Numbered from the stretch's first letter, positions 27,854 through 37,025 are shown. The stretch is DNA of 38,400 nucleotides from Herbaspirillum sp. YR522 (GCF_000282575.1 NZ_AKJA01000136.1:1-38400); one strand, 5' to 3'. Notes: a model not told the origin generated them from the letters alone. Program-made: numbers and translations.

Positions 27854-29716
27854 TCAAGCCCGGCGGCGGGCATTGGTGGCAGCGAAGGCCAGCGCTTCCT
27901 CGAACGAGGACAGCACCATGTCGACCTGGGCGCTGACGGTGGGCTGGTCCATGATCTCGGGGTCGATGGGCGGCCGGATGGTAAATACCAGCGCCTGCGG
28001 CAGGCCGGCACGCAACTCGGCCATGACCTCCTGCCAGCGCTCGTAGGTCTGCCTGAGCGGAAACACGATGAACACCATCGACACCAGCCCCGACTTGCCG
28101 GTATCGGGCCGGTTCTCGCGATCCTCGAGAATGATGCTGCGCGCGTCCACGCCGTTGGCGCGCAACGCATGCACCAGCAATTCGCTGAGCAATTCGTCGC
28201 GGTCATGCGACAACCCGGCGCATAGCGTCACCGAACGGTCGGGGACATCCAGCGAGCCCTGCCAGCGACCCAGCCGTGCCGTGCGCAGCAGGCGCAGGTG
28301 GGCGCCGATGCTGCCGGCGTGCAACGACACCGGGCGCCTGCGCCCGAAACGGCGCGGGGCGGCCGGGTCCGGCACCAGGGTATCGATCAGCTGCAATACG
28401 GTCAGCCGCAGCCGCTCCTGCTGCGATGGGTCGATTTGCTGGTTGCGCAGGTCGAGTGCGGCCAGGGCCAGGCCCGGCAGCAGGATCCTGTCGCAATACC
28501 GGGCGAAGTTGTGCTTGGCCAGGTACAGGCGGGCGTCGCGGATGATGGCGTCGGATTCGCCGGCCAGCGCACGCTGGTAGAAGCGTTCCGGATGCGTCAT
28601 GCCGGGCGCTTCGCCGAGCAGGATGGTGATCGGCTCCAGCGCTCCCACGTGACGCCCGGCCACCACCAGGCACAGCGTCAGCGGCGTCGACAGCAGCAAG
28701 CCGACCGGCCCCCACAGGCTGCCCCAGAACAGCGCCGAGACGATGATGGCCAGCGGCGACAGGCCGGAGCTGTGACCATACACGCGTGGCTCGATGAAAT
28801 TGGCCAGCAGCACTTCCAGCGCGACATAGGTCGCCAGGAACGACATCGGCAACCACCAGCCCGAATCGATGGCGGCGATGAACAAGGTCACCGCCAGCCC
28901 CGAGGCCAGCGCCCCCAGGTAGGGGACGAAGCGCATCACCCCGCACAATGCGCCCCACAGCACCGCGTGCGGCACCCCGGCCAGCCACAGCCCGATCCCC
29001 ATGGTCAGGCCGAACACGGCATTGACCACGAACTGCGAAAAGAAGAAACGCGATACACCCTCGGCGGCGTCGCCCAGCGCCTTCATGGTGCGGCTCATCT
29101 CGGCGCGCCCGGCCAGGCGCACCACGCGGTCGCGCAGCGATTCCTGTTCGAGCAGGATGAACACCAGCAGCACCAGCACGATGCCGGCCTGGCCGATCGG
29201 GCCCCAGGCCAGCGAGAACAGGCGCGCCATGGCGGTGCGCACCGACATCTGGGGCGAACCGGCCTGGGCCGGCGCGGGGGCCGCCTGCGCCGCGTTCCTG
29301 GCGGCACGGCCCTTGGGCTGGACCGGGACCGGCGGCGGGATCACCGCGCTCAGCTGTTCTTCCAGTCGGGCGAACGGGCGTTCGGTGAGCGTGCGCACCT
29401 GCTCGACTTTTTCCTGGATCGCTGCCCGGTACTGCGGCAGGTCGCTGGTCACGCTGGCCAACTGGAACGCCAGCACCACCGCCAGCGCCACCAGGGCGGC
29501 GCTGACCATCAGTACCGAGACGATCGCCGCGGCCACCCGGTTCATGCCCAGCCGGGCCAATTGGCGCACCAGTGGCAGGATCACCAGGCTGAGGATGGTC
29601 GCCACCGCCAGCGGTGCCAGCACTTCGCGTCCGAAGTAGAGCATGCCCAGCATGCAGCTGGCGCCGACCAGCGTGGCGGGGGTAAGACGGTCGAGGACGG
29701 GACGGTTCTGGTTCAT
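27854..29716 (-). CDS. AI-2E family (PerM/TqsA) membrane protein with C-terminal cytosolic domain
   Basis: A 620-aa protein whose first ~370 residues are an AI-2E/UPF0118 membrane domain: paired helices near residues 12-50 and 65-90, an extended soluble insert (~95-165, rich in Pro/Ala/Gln), then helices leading to the family stretch around FVPYLGALASG and the end motif GPVGLLLSTPLT. The final ~250 residues are hydrophilic, begin after the HVGALEP turn and carry no signature I recognise; they are absent from short family members such as TqsA. Family proteins have been linked to autoinducer-2 export or ion antiport, so the substrate here is not predictable. It stands alone, divergent from the flavin-reductase gene. 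Confidence 0.85.
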   Translation of the reverse strand: MNQNRPVLDRLTPATLVGASCMLGMLYFGREVLAPLAVATILSLVILPLVRQLARLGMNRVAAAIVSVLMVSAALVALAVVLAFQLASVTSDLPQYRAAIQEKVEQVRTLTERPFARLEEQLSAVIPPPVPVQPKGRAARNAAQAAPAPAQAGSPQMSVRTAMARLFSLAWGPIGQAGIVLVLLVFILLEQESLRDRVVRLAGRAEMSRTMKALGDAAEGVSRFFFSQFVVNAVFGLTMGIGLWLAGVPHAVLWGALCGVMRFVPYLGALASGLAVTLFIAAIDSGWWLPMSFLATYVALEVLLANFIEPRVYGHSSGLSPLAIIVSALFWGSLWGPVGLLLSTPLTLCLVVAGRHVGALEPITILLGEAPGMTHPERFYQRALAGESDAIIRDARLYLAKHNFARYCDRILLPGLALAALDLRNQQIDPSQQERLRLTVLQLIDTLVPDPAAPRRFGRRRPVSLHAGSIGAHLRLLRTARLGRWQGSLDVPDRSVTLCAGLSHDRDELLSELLVHALRANGVDARSIILEDRENRPDTGKSGLVSMVFIVFPLRQTYERWQEVMAELRAGLPQALVFTIRPPIDPEIMDQPTVSAQVDMVLSSFEEALAFAATNARRRA

Positions 29717-29864
29717 GTGCAGCCGATGAGGTTGACGCTGCAGCTGCAGCGCAGCCGTGCAGTATAACGTCGGGAACTCGAGCGCGGCGGGTCGGATCAG
29801 TCATCAAAGCCCGGCGACGCAGGTCGCCATCGATCAACGATTCTCAGCAGGAAGGAGGGGTTAC

Positions 29865-30422
29865 ATGACGCGTGCCAAGGCAAAGGTCGATTTTCCGGTC
29901 GCGCAGGTCAGGCGGTTCCTGGAGCCAGGTCCGATCGTGCTGGTGTCGTCGCACTGGCAGGACCAGACCGATATCATGACCATGGGATGGCATACCGTGA
30001 TGGAATTCTCGCCGTCGCTGGTCGGCTGCGTCATCTCGGCGGCCAACCACAGCTTCGAGCTGATCCGCAACAGCGGCCAGTGCGTCATCAACCTGCCTAC
30101 CACCGCATTGGCCGATACGGTAGTGCGCATCGGCAACACGAGCGGGGCCGAGATCGACAAGTTCAGCCGGTTCGGGCTGACCAGGCAGCCGGCCCGGCGG
30201 GTGGCGGCGCCGCTCATTGCCGAATGCCATGCCAACTTCGAATGCCGGATCCACGACGACGGGCTGGTGGAGCGCTATAACTTTTTCATCTTCGAGGTGG
30301 TCAAGGCGCATGTGGCGCCCACCCCCCGGTTTCCGGCCACGATGCACTACACTGGCGAGGGCGTGTTCATGACCGCAGGAAAAACCATGCGCCGCCGGGC
30401 GTTATTTACCAAAGGTGTCTGA
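29865..30422 (+). CDS. Flavin reductase-like FMN-binding split-barrel protein
   Basis: A 185-aa protein of the flavin-reductase-like (FMN-binding split barrel) family. It has the typical N-terminal segment PGPIVLVSSHWQDQTDIMTMGW, a central SPSLVGCVISAANHS and a conserved INLPT stretch. The ATG at 29865 has GGAGGGG about 7 bases upstream, so the longer frame beginning at 29757 is rejected. Members bind FMN and act as NAD(P)H:flavin reductases or as uncharacterised flavoproteins. No partner oxygenase is adjacent. The DUF1289 gene follows after 41 bases and may be co-transcribed. Confidence 0.8.
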   Translation: MTRAKAKVDFPVAQVRRFLEPGPIVLVSSHWQDQTDIMTMGWHTVMEFSPSLVGCVISAANHSFELIRNSGQCVINLPTTALADTVVRIGNTSGAEIDKFSRFGLTRQPARRVAAPLIAECHANFECRIHDDGLVERYNFFIFEVVKAHVAPTPRFPATMHYTGEGVFMTAGKTMRRRALFTKGV

Positions 30423-30463
30423 GCCAGGCTGGCGGCAGCACACCTTGCAACACAGGATCGGAT

Positions 30464-30640
30464 GTGGGAAAAGAAATCGACAGCCCGTGCACCTCCAGGT
30501 GCAAGCTCAAGGGTGAGGTCTGCACGGGTTGTGGCCGCAGCAAGGACGAAATCAGGCACTGGAAATCCATGAAGCGGTCCGAGAAGAAGGTGGTGGTCGG
30601 CCTGGCCGCCACCCGCCTCAAGCAACTCCGGAAAAAATAG
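30464..30640 (+). CDS. DUF1289 small cysteine-rich protein
   Basis: A 58-codon gene starting with GTG at 30464 and ending in TAG at 30638-30640. The product has the DUF1289 signature: SPC near the start, C-K-L-K-G, then CTGCGRSKDEIRHW and a Lys-rich tail with EKKVVV. The four-cysteine layout (C-x3-C...C-x2-C) suggests metal binding. A weak ribosome site (AGGATCGG) precedes the start. Nearby ATG 30462 is in a different frame without family resemblance. Function of the family is unknown. Confidence 0.82.
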   Translation: MGKEIDSPCTSRCKLKGEVCTGCGRSKDEIRHWKSMKRSEKKVVVGLAATRLKQLRKK

Positions 30641-30674
30641 CACCGGGCCGTCGCACAGCGCCGGCCACCTGAGC

Positions 30675-33600
30675 TCACACCCCGGTCGATGCCAGTCGGA
30701 GCACGCGCATGGCCTTCTGGTTGAGCGCGGTCATGTGATCCGGAGCACAGATACCCAGGTTGTTGCTGACCACCCCGGTGCATTCACCGGTGGTCGAGGC
30801 CACCGTCAGCCAGTGCAACACATGGCGACGTTCCAGCGCATTGAGCTTGCCGGCCGCTGGCGCCTCGTCGCTCAGCGCGATGCATTTGGCCAGGCAGTAG
30901 TTGCCCATCAACTGGAATCGCACGAACGACTGGTTGTCGTCGACCTGTTGCAGGTCGGGGCGCGGTTGGTGGTGATAGCCGAGCCCCTCGGTGCTGGACA
31001 GGCGCAACAGCAGCAGTCCCAGCGTGTAGTAAAGCTCGTGCGGCGCGGCCTGGTCGCGATAGAGGCCGGCCAGCGACTCGGCCTTGGCCTTGAACTCGCT
31101 GGCCATGGGCGCCAGCGCCTCATCCTTTTCCATCTCGGCCACCAGCCTGGACGGCAGTTTGGCCAGCGCATTGCTGCGGGCCGCATCCAGTTCCTGGGGC
31201 GAGGCCGCGTCCGTGGGCAATTCGGTGCGCAGCAACGCCGCCCGCACATGCGAATGCTTGAGTACCATCTGGTCGTCGTCGGTGACGTCGCGCAACGCGA
31301 CCTTGTCCAGTGTCACCACCGGCAAGCTTTCGGTGAAATTGGTGGCCATCTTCTGGATGCAGAAATGCACGCCCTTGATGTCGCTTGACGACAGTTGCTG
31401 CGATCTGTCGCCCAGGCATGCGTGGAATGCCTCGATCACGGCCGTGCCCAGCGTGGACGGCGCGGGATGATTGGCGATGACCGCCCTGCGCACGTGCAAC
31501 GGCACGTCCATGTTCGCCACTTGCGCCGCATCGATCGCTTCTTCCGGCCATTGTCCCTGCCGGGTGGCGCTGGGCGAGCGTATCGAGAAATGTTGCTGCT
31601 GCGAATCCTGCACGTTGTGCGGATTCAGGAAGTCCAGTTCGTCGACCGCCAGCACCCGTTGCGCGCCTCCATGCGCGATGACGAAGCCACTCAGGGGGGC
31701 ATCGTCGGCGTCGTCCGGGTCGGCGCCCCGGTGGTCGAGATACTGCTCGGCCAACGTCATCCGGGCAGCGGTCTGTTCGGGGATCGGGGCCTGTCCGTCC
31801 TGCAGCCGCCGCAGGTCGTGAAAATTGCGAAATGGCAACGTGCGCTCGATCAGCGTGCCCCAGGTGGCGGCGGATGACCGGTGCGCAGGTTCGGCGCGCA
31901 GGCGCTGCTCGAAACGCTCCAGGTCCCGCGGGAAATCATTGGCACCGTCGACCTTGTTTCGCACCAACGCGGGCCAGTCCTTGTAACGGAGGATCTCGCC
32001 TGCCGCCTGGCGCATCGCGGCCGGATCGACATGGGCAAACAGGGCCTGGGCGCTGGCCAGGTGGGACACGATGCCATCGGTCATGTGGACGTCGCCCTCG
32101 ATGCCTGCCAGCTGCTGTGCCAAGGGTCTCTTCTGGCTGCGCGGCATGGGGTTGAAGAAACCCTGGTCGGCCGTATCGGCCATCAGCCCCTCCAGGCGCA
32201 GCGCTTTCTGGGCCTTGTCGGCGCCGGACATGATCACCGTGGCCGCGGCCCCCAGGAAGCGCTCGTCCTGCAGGGGCGCCAGCTCTTCCTGGGCGGCGAT
32301 CCTGGCCTTGACCGCAGCCGTTGCCGCATCCTTGATATCGCCCGACATCAGCTGCGATTGGATCATGCCCAGCGGCGGGCCGTTCAATGCCAGCCGCACG
32401 AAGCTGTCCAGCCCGGGCGTGGCACCAGGCTTGCCAAAGGCATGGGCCAGCATGTCGCGCGCCGCTTCACTCGAAAAGGTGCTCGCGTGGGGCGCCAGTG
32501 GATACAGGTTCCTCGTGACCAGTATTTTCAGGGCGGCCGGCTTGAGCGCGGCCAACTGCGGCGCGCTGATCTTGTCGGCGCCGGTGCTGCCGGCGACTTC
32601 ATCGAACAGCCTGCGGATGGCGTCGTCCGAACCGTCGTGATAGTCCTGCAAGGCCAGCAGCCGCGGCATCAATTGCCGGTATTTCTGCTCCGACATGTCG
32701 TGACCGTACAGGAAACGATACATCTGCTTGATCGTGTCGGTGACGGGTTCGAGGATGGCAGGCTGCAGCAGCGCCTGTTTCACCGGCTCCTGCAGCGCGG
32801 CGCCGATCTGCTGGCGCGCCTGCTTGCTCAACGCGTTTTCCATTTCCGCGATCGAGGTCGGGATCAGCAATTCACCGTTCGACAGTACCCCATGCAGCTC
32901 TTCAGGCCTGAGCGCCGCCAGATTGTTGCCCTGGCTCAATAGCGGCAGCATGGCAACCCGGTGGTAGGTGCAGAATTGCGACAGGAACTCCATGCCGTGG
33001 GCATCGATCACCGGCCGGGCGCCCGCCAGCGACATCGCCCCGGTACGCATGTGGCCAGCCAGGGCGCCGAGATCGTCCGGGTCGCTGATCAGGTTCTGTT
33101 GCAGCAGCAGGTAAATGGTGGGTTCCAGCACCGCTGCCTGGCGCCGCTGCTGGACGTCATCATTGGCCAGCAATGCCAGGTGATGCGTCACCAGGCGTTG
33201 CGCCATATCGCGGTTCTCGCGCCGATTCGGCGCGGCCAGGATGGTGGCTTCGATACGGCCGACCAATGCCTTGGTAAAGCGCGTGGCGGCGGCCACGTCG
33301 CTATCTTGCATCGCCGTGGCGCCGCGCAGGTACGGCGGGCTTTCCAGCAGCTTGAGCAGGCGTGCGTCGTGCACCGCGGAGCGCAGCTTGCCGGGTGGTC
33401 CCTCCATGTGCCGCAGCAGGTCTTGCTGCAATGCCGGCCGGGCGTCGGACCGCACCTGGCCGAACGCCACGTCGCGCAGCGCCAGGGCGACGTTGTCGCA
33501 AGCCGAGGCCATCTCCTGCTCGCGCTCTTCCAACGCGTCGAGTCCTCCGTGATGGAGATAGGAGCGGTCCAGGGTACTGACCTGGTCCTGTCGGTACAGC

Positions 33601-34607
33601 ACCGAAAGCGCCTCGCGCAGTTGCGCGCGCTGCGGCGCCGATGGGGGCAGGTGGACGAATGCATCCTCCACGATGCCCTTGAGGCCGTCGCGTTCTTGCC
33701 TGTGCTGCATGGTCGGGTCGCTGCGGCGGTTGCGGTAGTTGAACTTGTCCGGGCGGGTCTTGATGGTGTCGATGACGTAATCGGCAAGAAAGGCGGAATT
33801 GGCCTTGAACGGGGACGGCCCACCCTTGAAGGCGGCCTGGTACAGCTCGCCATGGAACTGGGCGTCGTTGTCGCGCAGGACCGCCGCCGATGCCCAGCGG
33901 CCGGTCTCCTTTTGCGGCACGATCATCTGGCTTTTCTTGAATTCGAAGATCGATTTCTTGGTGGCGGCGCTGAGGTTGGACGTGGCCAGGTCGATATGCA
34001 AGGCCGAGTCGCCGTGCGTGTCGAACAGGAAATCGTGCCACCGCTGTTGCCGCTCTTGCTTGTAAGGCGAAGGCGGCAGCATTGCCATGGCGCTCCTGAA
34101 GGTGTCCAGCAGCGAGCCCAGCAAGACTTCGAGCTTGTCGGCGGCCTTATCGGTCTTCTCGTGGGCGCTGCTCTTCAAGGCGTCTTGCAGCAGCGCGCAG
34201 GTCTGCGCCGAGGGCTTGTACAACGGGGGATTGCTGCTGGCCGGTGGCAACGGCAGTTTTCCCATCAGGAAGCGTGCCGTGGCCAATGCCTTGTCGCCAT
34301 TGCGCTGGGGGTCCTTCAACGCCACCGCGAGGATATTGATGACGTTCGACTGTTCGTCGGGCGGTAGCGCGTTCCACTTGGCGTTGAAGGCCGATTTTCC
34401 CAGTCGTTGCTGGATCGGCCTGGCATCGCGCGGGACCAGGTCGGCCGCGTCGTTGGAGCGTTGCAGCGACTGCCGCAGTCCGTGCATCGAAAACATGTAT
34501 GCCCCTGGTTGCACACGGCGCTTGTGGTTCGACGCGCATGCCACCGCGATTCCCCCGCGCCAGCCACCCATGAACACCGTGTCGTTGTTGATTGCCATGG
34601 GTGGCAT
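30675..34607 (-). CDS. Large uncharacterised cytosolic protein (about 1310 aa)
   Basis: I do not recognise this protein. ATG at 34607 (or a second ATG at 34598) is taken as start because it is the first in-frame ATG after the upstream gene's stop at 34669; no clear Shine-Dalgarno is visible. It has no signal peptide or convincing membrane helix and appears largely alpha-helical and hydrophilic, with runs of Ala, Gln, Leu and charged residues and few cysteines. Residues soon after the start (GGWRGG, then a stretch HGLRQSLQR) are not a known secretion signal. No nuclease, kinase, protease or repeat motif stands out. By eye its base composition is somewhat less GC-extreme than the NRPS genes. 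With the 380-aa gene upstream it forms a possible operon. A large orphan of this form could be a secreted effector, but nothing in the sequence proves that. Confidence 0.75.
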   Translation of the reverse strand: MPPMAINNDTVFMGGWRGGIAVACASNHKRRVQPGAYMFSMHGLRQSLQRSNDAADLVPRDARPIQQRLGKSAFNAKWNALPPDEQSNVINILAVALKDPQRNGDKALATARFLMGKLPLPPASSNPPLYKPSAQTCALLQDALKSSAHEKTDKAADKLEVLLGSLLDTFRSAMAMLPPSPYKQERQQRWHDFLFDTHGDSALHIDLATSNLSAATKKSIFEFKKSQMIVPQKETGRWASAAVLRDNDAQFHGELYQAAFKGGPSPFKANSAFLADYVIDTIKTRPDKFNYRNRRSDPTMQHRQERDGLKGIVEDAFVHLPPSAPQRAQLREALSVLYRQDQVSTLDRSYLHHGGLDALEEREQEMASACDNVALALRDVAFGQVRSDARPALQQDLLRHMEGPPGKLRSAVHDARLLKLLESPPYLRGATAMQDSDVAAATRFTKALVGRIEATILAAPNRRENRDMAQRLVTHHLALLANDDVQQRRQAAVLEPTIYLLLQQNLISDPDDLGALAGHMRTGAMSLAGARPVIDAHGMEFLSQFCTYHRVAMLPLLSQGNNLAALRPEELHGVLSNGELLIPTSIAEMENALSKQARQQIGAALQEPVKQALLQPAILEPVTDTIKQMYRFLYGHDMSEQKYRQLMPRLLALQDYHDGSDDAIRRLFDEVAGSTGADKISAPQLAALKPAALKILVTRNLYPLAPHASTFSSEAARDMLAHAFGKPGATPGLDSFVRLALNGPPLGMIQSQLMSGDIKDAATAAVKARIAAQEELAPLQDERFLGAAATVIMSGADKAQKALRLEGLMADTADQGFFNPMPRSQKRPLAQQLAGIEGDVHMTDGIVSHLASAQALFAHVDPAAMRQAAGEILRYKDWPALVRNKVDGANDFPRDLERFEQRLRAEPAHRSSAATWGTLIERTLPFRNFHDLRRLQDGQAPIPEQTAARMTLAEQYLDHRGADPDDADDAPLSGFVIAHGGAQRVLAVDELDFLNPHNVQDSQQQHFSIRSPSATRQGQWPEEAIDAAQVANMDVPLHVRRAVIANHPAPSTLGTAVIEAFHACLGDRSQQLSSSDIKGVHFCIQKMATNFTESLPVVTLDKVALRDVTDDDQMVLKHSHVRAALLRTELPTDAASPQELDAARSNALAKLPSRLVAEMEKDEALAPMASEFKAKAESLAGLYRDQAAPHELYYTLGLLLLRLSSTEGLGYHHQPRPDLQQVDDNQSFVRFQLMGNYCLAKCIALSDEAPAAGKLNALERRHVLHWLTVASTTGECTGVVSNNLGICAPDHMTALNQKAMRVLRLASTGV

Positions 34608-34668
34608 CGACGCGGCGATAAGTTCAGCCGCCGGTTTGGTGGGCAGCCGCTCAGGGCGGGCAGGGTGC

Positions 34669-35811
34669 TCACAGCGGGCCGGTGAGTTCCTTGTCCAGCA
34701 GGATACTGCGCGCCTGCGACCGGTGCGTGTTGGCCCACCGGTTGAGCGCATCGCCCTGTTCGGCGCGTTCGATGATGCTGCCGATGCGCTTGCTGTAGAT
34801 CGCCGCCAGCGCATCGGCATCCTCGGCCCCCGTCACCGACGGATGCAGCATGGCGCGCGTGACGGGATGCTTGCGGCACTCGTCGAAGACGGCGGCAATG
34901 CTCTCGCTAACCTGGTGTGGCTTGGCATTATGCTTGAGCAGCCACGCCACCTGCATGGCCTCGGTGGGCTGTCCGGCGGGCGACACCAGCACCTGGCGCG
35001 GACCCGGGCCGGTATCGGCTTGCAGGTTCTCCCTTTCGTTAGGCACGACATCGCGAAAGATGAACGCCGAGGACGCCGAACGCGGCACGTCGCCGATCAG
35101 GCCGACGCTGGGCGAGGCCGTTGCAAAGTCCATGTCGCGTGGCGAGAAGAGCGCGGACGGGTAGGGCGCACCGGCGCCTTCGGTAATCGCATACGGATCG
35201 CTGACGCGGGCCGGCTGGTTGGCCTGGTGGGCGCTGTCGCGCATGAATCCTCCGCCAAAACCGACCGGTCCGCTGACGCCACGGTCCACCGTCTGGACGC
35301 TGATGCGGCCGGCCTGCTCGCAGACCATGGTGTTGAACCGGTCCTGGTTGAGAAAGTCCCATTCGGCAACCACTTCGCCGGCATAGCTGGCCATCAACAG
35401 GTTCGAGCGCAGGGCCGCGCCCTGTGGCAGCAGGTCGATCATGCGTTCCTGGAGCTGCAGCATCTGGCGCGAGGCGTCGCGCAGCGGCTGCAGCGCCTGG
35501 TGATCGGCCGGGCTGAGGCGTTCGAAACCACCCTTGGGAAACTGCTCCAGCAGGGGGCGGATCGGGTCGCTGGCGCGCAGCGCCGCCACCTTGTCCTTCA
35601 GTTCGTTGTAACGCGTCAACTCCATCGTGATCATGGCCGCCACAATGCCGGGCTTGCGCGCCTGCTCGGTGGCCGCCGCCAGCACGTAGGGCCCGACATC
35701 GAGTGCGCCGGGGATCACCCGCGAGGCCACCCACAGCGACGACTTGTCGACCACCCACGCGCTGGCCGGGTTGAAGCGCAGGCCGATGTCGTTGAGCAGG
35801 CGCGCCGACAT
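34669..35811 (-). CDS. Uncharacterised protein upstream of the large orphan (about 380 aa)
   Basis: I do not recognise this protein. ATG at 35811 is used; an adjacent GTG at 35814 is equally possible and neither has a good ribosome site. The product has no obvious signal peptide. It begins with an amphipathic stretch containing WVVDKSSLWVASRVIPG, has a helical middle (about residues 60-140, with QMLQLQERMIDLLP) and a Gly-rich segment near 180-190 (GPVGFGGGF). It is followed after 61 bases by the ~1310-aa orphan on the same strand, so a two-gene unit is likely. The frames differ and both ends look natural, so I do not think the pair is one gene broken by a frameshift, though the 150-base open overlap upstream of 34607 leaves that possible. 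Confidence 0.7.
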   Translation of the reverse strand: MSARLLNDIGLRFNPASAWVVDKSSLWVASRVIPGALDVGPYVLAAATEQARKPGIVAAMITMELTRYNELKDKVAALRASDPIRPLLEQFPKGGFERLSPADHQALQPLRDASRQMLQLQERMIDLLPQGAALRSNLLMASYAGEVVAEWDFLNQDRFNTMVCEQAGRISVQTVDRGVSGPVGFGGGFMRDSAHQANQPARVSDPYAITEGAGAPYPSALFSPRDMDFATASPSVGLIGDVPRSASSAFIFRDVVPNERENLQADTGPGPRQVLVSPAGQPTEAMQVAWLLKHNAKPHQVSESIAAVFDECRKHPVTRAMLHPSVTGAEDADALAAIYSKRIGSIIERAEQGDALNRWANTHRSQARSILLDKELTGPL

Positions 35812-35849
35812 CACTTCGTGGAAGCCTGCCGGGCGGCATGCCGTTGGCG

Positions 35850-35864
35850 CCAGCCCGGGGCTGG
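35850..35864 (-). terminator. GC hairpin between aldo/keto reductase and orphan gene
   Basis: CCAGCC and GGCTGG arms (6 bp, 3-base loop) lie just past the aldo/keto reductase stop in the 57-base gap before the orphan gene. No T-run follows; it could weakly separate the two transcripts. Confidence 0.25.
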
Positions 35865-35871
35865 GCCGACA

Positions 35872-36816
35872 CTAGAGTTCGATGCGATGCGCCGGCTGGG
35901 CCCAGAAGGCCGGCGGCGGGATCTCGCCCATGCCGGCACCGACGTTGTCGACCATGTGTTGCACCCTGGCCGTGCCGGGGATGGCGCAGGTCATGGCGGG
36001 GTCGGCCAGCACGAACTTCAGCAGGACCTGTGCCCAGCTGCTGGCGCCGATCTCCTTGGCCCACGGCGGCAAGGGCTTGCTGCGCAGGCCACCGAACAGG
36101 TTGCCGCCGCCGAAGGGCCGGTTGGCAATGAGCGCAATGCCGCGCTCGGCGGCGAGCGGGATGATGGTCCGTTCGGCTTCACGCTCGCCCAGCGAGTAAT
36201 TGATCTGCACGAAATCGATGGCCTCGCCCTTCATGATGCGGGCCACGTCGTCGTAGGCGGCAGAGGTATAGTGGGTGATGCCGATGTAGCGGATCACGCC
36301 ACGTTGCTTGAGCTCGCGCAGGGTGGACAGGTGGGTGCGCCAATCCTGCAGGTTATGGATCTGCAGCAAGTCGATGGTGGGCGACTGCAGCAAGGACATG
36401 GAGCGCTCGATCTGCTCGATGCCGGCCTGTTTGCCGGTGGTCCAGACCTTGGTCGCCAGGAAGGCCCTGGGGCGTTCGCCGGACGCGGCCAGCAATTCGC
36501 CCGTGGTCTGTTCGGCGCGACCATACATGGGCGAGCTGTCGAACAGCGAGCCGCCGGCATCGAACAGGGGACGCAATATCCCGCCGAGCGCCTGGTAGGC
36601 GCTGCTGCCAGGCGCCACGTCAAAGCCGATGTAGGTGCCGCAGCCGATGACCGGCAGCATTTCGCCGGACGAGGGAATGCGGCGTTTTTGCATGCTGCGC
36701 GGGCTCGCCTGTGCCTGCGCCAACGCGCCCGGCAGCAGCGTGGGCACCGCCATTGCCAGGCTGGAGCGCAGGATTCTCGAGCGCATGGCGTTGGCGGGCA
36801 ATCCGGAATCGGTCAT
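35872..36816 (-). CDS. Aldo/keto reductase with N-terminal export-like leader
   Basis: A 314-aa aldo/keto reductase with the complete catalytic tetrad: Asp93, Tyr98, Lys123 and His154. A C-terminal segment reads AIPGTARVQHMVDN, typical of the NADP(H)-binding end of the family. It would reduce an aldehyde or ketone; the substrate is unknown. The first ~38 residues look like an export leader (RSRILRSSL, then a hydrophobic AMAVPTLLPGALA and AQA), without a classic twin-Arg pair. The ATG at 36816 has AAGGAG 5 bases upstream, so the leader is real coding sequence and not a wrong start. It diverges from the superoxide dismutase gene. Confidence 0.88.
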   Translation of the reverse strand: MTDSGLPANAMRSRILRSSLAMAVPTLLPGALAQAQASPRSMQKRRIPSSGEMLPVIGCGTYIGFDVAPGSSAYQALGGILRPLFDAGGSLFDSSPMYGRAEQTTGELLAASGERPRAFLATKVWTTGKQAGIEQIERSMSLLQSPTIDLLQIHNLQDWRTHLSTLRELKQRGVIRYIGITHYTSAAYDDVARIMKGEAIDFVQINYSLGEREAERTIIPLAAERGIALIANRPFGGGNLFGGLRSKPLPPWAKEIGASSWAQVLLKFVLADPAMTCAIPGTARVQHMVDNVGAGMGEIPPPAFWAQPAHRIEL

Positions 36817-36917
36817 GGGAGCTCCTTCAACGGGGTTCAGGCAGGGGCCAGGCGATTGCCGGCAGCGCCGTGTCAGCGTATCGATGGCGCTGCTGCGGAT
36901 CAGCTTGGTCCGGGCAG

Positions 36918-36945
36918 ATGCCGTTCAATATTAACTGAATGGCAT
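36918..36945. promoter_or_regulatory. Inverted-repeat operator candidate
   Basis: ATGCCGTTCA and TGAATGGCAT face each other across an 8-base AT-rich spacer; the arms match at 9 of 10 positions. It lies about 100 bases upstream of the leftward aldo/keto reductase. It has the layout of a dimeric regulator site. No regulator gene is adjacent, so the factor is unknown. Confidence 0.5.
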
Positions 36946-37025
36946 CGCGCCCGTGGCCGGGGCAGGGCGTTGGGTAAGGCGTAAGGCAGTATCGTGCCCG
37001 CCGTGGTCCGGAATTTTCATCGCTT

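Noticed and set aside
34087-36984. A 965-codon rightward open frame spanning the orphan genes and the aldo/keto reductase
   Set aside because: It runs antisense through the well-supported aldo/keto reductase and has a shadow-like composition. If the orphan pair proved unreal this would deserve another look, but their leftward frames look more protein-like.
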